64,000 bases of DNA from Halomonas gemina (lineage in GTDB: Bacteria; Pseudomonadota; Gammaproteobacteria; Pseudomonadales; Halomonadaceae): contig NZ_JAMJPK010000002.1 of assembly GCF_023554995.1 (NCBI RefSeq), positions 1-64,000 on the forward strand. The letters are read 5' to 3'. The notes under the pieces were generated by a model, which saw only the letters and a program-made list of their open reading frames with translations, was not told the DNA's origin and ran no database searches. Within the stretch, counting starts at the first letter, position 1, and the number at the start of each line of letters is the position of its first letter. This document shows positions 62,740 to 64,000 of this stretch, piece by piece. Both the position numbers and the translations under genes were made by a program.

Positions 62740-63414
62740 ATGTCGATTCGGGACTGGCCGGAGGGGGAGCGCCCCCGGGAGAAGCTGCTGGCGCTGGGGG
62801 TGGAGGCGCTCTCTGACGCCGAACTGCTGGCGATCTTCCTGCGCGTCGGCGTGGAAGGGCGCTCGGCGGTGGACCTGGCCCGCGACCTGCTGTCGGCCTT
62901 CGGCGGGCTGCGTCAGCTGCTGGAGGCCGACCAGGCACGCTTCTGCGCCGAGCGTGGCATGGGCATGGCCAAGTACGTCCAGCTCAAGGCCACCCTGGAG
63001 CTGTCGCGGCGGCACCTCGCCAGCCAGCTGGACCGGGGCGATGCGCTCACTTCGCCGTCGCTGGTGCGGGCCTACCTCGCCGCCCGGCTGCGTCATCTCG
63101 GTCATGAGGAGTTTGCCGCGCTCTTCCTCGACAGCCAGCACCGCGTGATCCGCTACGAGTCGCTGTTCCGCGGCACCCTGGACAGCGCCTCGGTCTATCC
63201 CCGCGAGGTGGCCCGCCGTGCCCTGGAACTGGGCGCCGGCGCCATCATCTTAGCCCATAACCACCCCTCGGGCGTGGCCGAGCCCAGTGACGCCGACCGG
63301 CGCATCACCGAGCGGCTGCGCGAGGCGCTCGGGCTGTTCGAGGTACGCGTGCTGGACCACTTCGTGGTGGGCGACGGCGAGGTGGTCTCCTTCGCAGAAC
63401 GCGGGTGGCTATAA
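62740..63414 (+). CDS. radC: RadC-family JAB/MPN protein
   Basis: A 224-residue protein: an N-terminal helix-hairpin-helix-like part ([13 protein letters not shown], about 24-70), then the JAB1/MPN+ domain with the metal motif [16 protein letters not shown] and LDHFVVGDG. RadC was linked to recombination, but its role is unsettled. Divergent from coaBC, as in E. coli and Pseudomonas. Confidence 0.94.
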   Translation: MSIRDWPEGERPREKLLALGVEALSDAELLAIFLRVGVEGRSAVDLARDLLSAFGGLRQLLEADQARFCAERGMGMAKYVQLKATLELSRRHLASQLDRGDALTSPSLVRAYLAARLRHLGHEEFAALFLDSQHRVIRYESLFRGTLDSASVYPREVARRALELGAGAIILAHNHPSGVAEPSDADRRITERLREALGLFEVRVLDHFVVGDGEVVSFAERGWL

Positions 63415-63440
63415 TACGTCAGGACTATCGCAGTTGGCTC

Positions 63441-63560
63441 CAGCGAGGAGCGCCGGGGGCAGGCCGAAGAGGAGGTCATACGCCATGGATGGCGTCGGTA
63501 GCGCCCATGGAAGGGTTCACAGCGCCTCCTCGTAGGCTTGCCGACGGAACAGCTCCGAGC
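63441..63560 (+). repeat. 120-bp structured dispersed repeat, copy B
   Basis: Matches copy A (36633-36752) in the same orientation over 120 bases without gaps. The inner hairpin is ACGCCA-TGGA-TGGCGT; its loop, not its stem, differs from copy A. It lies between radC and the rpmB promoters. Confidence 0.85.
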
Positions 63561-63562
63561 AA

Positions 63563-63631
63563 TTTGCTATCGGTGATTGCCATGTATAATGCGCCGCGTC
63601 GCTTGCCGAATGCGTCGGTCTCTGGTATAAA
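63563..63631 (+). promoter_or_regulatory. Tandem promoters of rpmB
   Basis: Upstream promoter: TTTGCT (63563-63568) and a perfect TATAAT (63585-63590), spacing 16. Downstream promoter: TTGCCG (63603-63608) and TATAAA (63626-63631), spacing 17. The leader of over 100 bases before rpmB holds an AT-poor stem CAGGT/ACCTG. This covers the 327-base gap together with the repeat. Confidence 0.65.
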
Positions 63632-63741
63632 ATGCAGCCTTTGAATTCCCTTGGGTCAAATGACAGCGGGGTCGTCCCGGTTTGCCCGACAGGTTTTGAA
63701 CACTCAGGTCTTAACACCTGGCCAAGCGGTTGGAGGCTCTC

Positions 63742-63978
63742 ATGTCCAAAGTATGTCAGGTTACCGGCAAGCGCCCGGTGACTGGTAACAACGTTTCACA
63801 CTCCCAGCGCAAGACGCGCCGTCGTTTCGTGCCGAATCTGCATTCCCACCGTTTCTGGGTGGAGTCCGAGAAGCGCTTCGTCAAGCTGCGCGTCTCCTCC
63901 AAGGGCATGCGCATCATCGACAAGAAGGGCATCGAGGCGGTGCTCGGCGACATCCGCAAGCGCGGCGAAGCCGTCTAA
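63742..63978 (+). CDS. rpmB: 50S ribosomal protein L28
   Basis: A 78-residue ribosomal protein starting [21 protein letters not shown], usual length. TGGAGG lies 5 bases before the ATG. In relatives rpmG follows directly; it would begin past the window end. The tandem promoters upstream indicate strong expression. Confidence 0.98.
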   Translation: MSKVCQVTGKRPVTGNNVSHSQRKTRRRFVPNLHSHRFWVESEKRFVKLRVSSKGMRIIDKKGIEAVLGDIRKRGEAV

Positions 63979-64000
63979 GCGATTCACCAGGGGAGATAGG

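Overview
The window reads as a chromosomal segment of a moderately halophilic gammaproteobacterium, most likely Halomonas or a close relative in the Halomonadaceae. The evidence is the very high GC, the strong third-position GC bias, many acidic proteins, a stand-alone phaB (polyhydroxyalkanoate synthesis), and gene orders shared with Pseudomonas and E. coli: minCDE, yfjD-ypjD-ffh-rpsP-rimM-trmD-rplS, xerD-dsbC-hom-thrC-recJ, ftsYEX-rpoH, and algC-argB next to dut-coaBC-radC-rpmB. This is inferred from protein content; no database search was run.

Layout. 1-130: 3' end of a 5S rRNA gene and the terminator of an rRNA operon. 0.2-12.9 kb: small housekeeping and stress genes on both strands (a repetitive lipoprotein, a Tim44-like protein, isochorismatase-like hydrolase, YaaA, Tas, Sel1-repeat protein, DEDDh exonuclease, LOG hydrolase, YbaK, thioesterase, HNH protein, PatB/MalY, CnoX, DUF3750). 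13 kb: an initiator tRNA and phaB. 14-25.8 kb: DUF349 protein, minCDE, sbcB, a pitrilysin-like M16 protease coupled to a SRAP/YedK-fold protein that has lost its active site, and a TetR regulator coupled to a PlsC-type acyltransferase. 25.8-39.2 kb: CorB, YpjD, Ffh, the S16-RimM-TrmD-L19 operon, XerD, DsbC, threonine synthesis (hom-thrC), RecJ and a YitT membrane protein.

39.2-46.2 kb is the most mobile part. It holds a MITE copy, a VOC protein, a stand-alone TnpB element (IS1341 type, no TnpA) inserted at the 3' end of a cueR-copA copper operon, and a FadL porin. 46.3-57.6 kb: prfB with its +1 frameshift site, lysS, an MFS exporter, bolA, a HolD-like gene, rimI, zapB, rsmD, ftsYEX and rpoH. 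57.7-64 kb: slmA, argB, algC, dut and coaBC on the minus strand, then radC and rpmB on the plus strand.

The clearest non-genic structures are two nearly identical copies of a palindromic MITE (about 163 bp) in opposite orientation 34 kb apart, two copies of a 120-bp structured dispersed repeat (after thrC and after radC), an 8-unit heptamer array after slmA, and a 41-nt near-perfect hairpin before the Sel1 gene. The window is mostly conserved core genome. The strongest candidates for something undescribed are the active-site-less SRAP protein translationally coupled to an M16 protease, and the two families of structured intergenic repeats.
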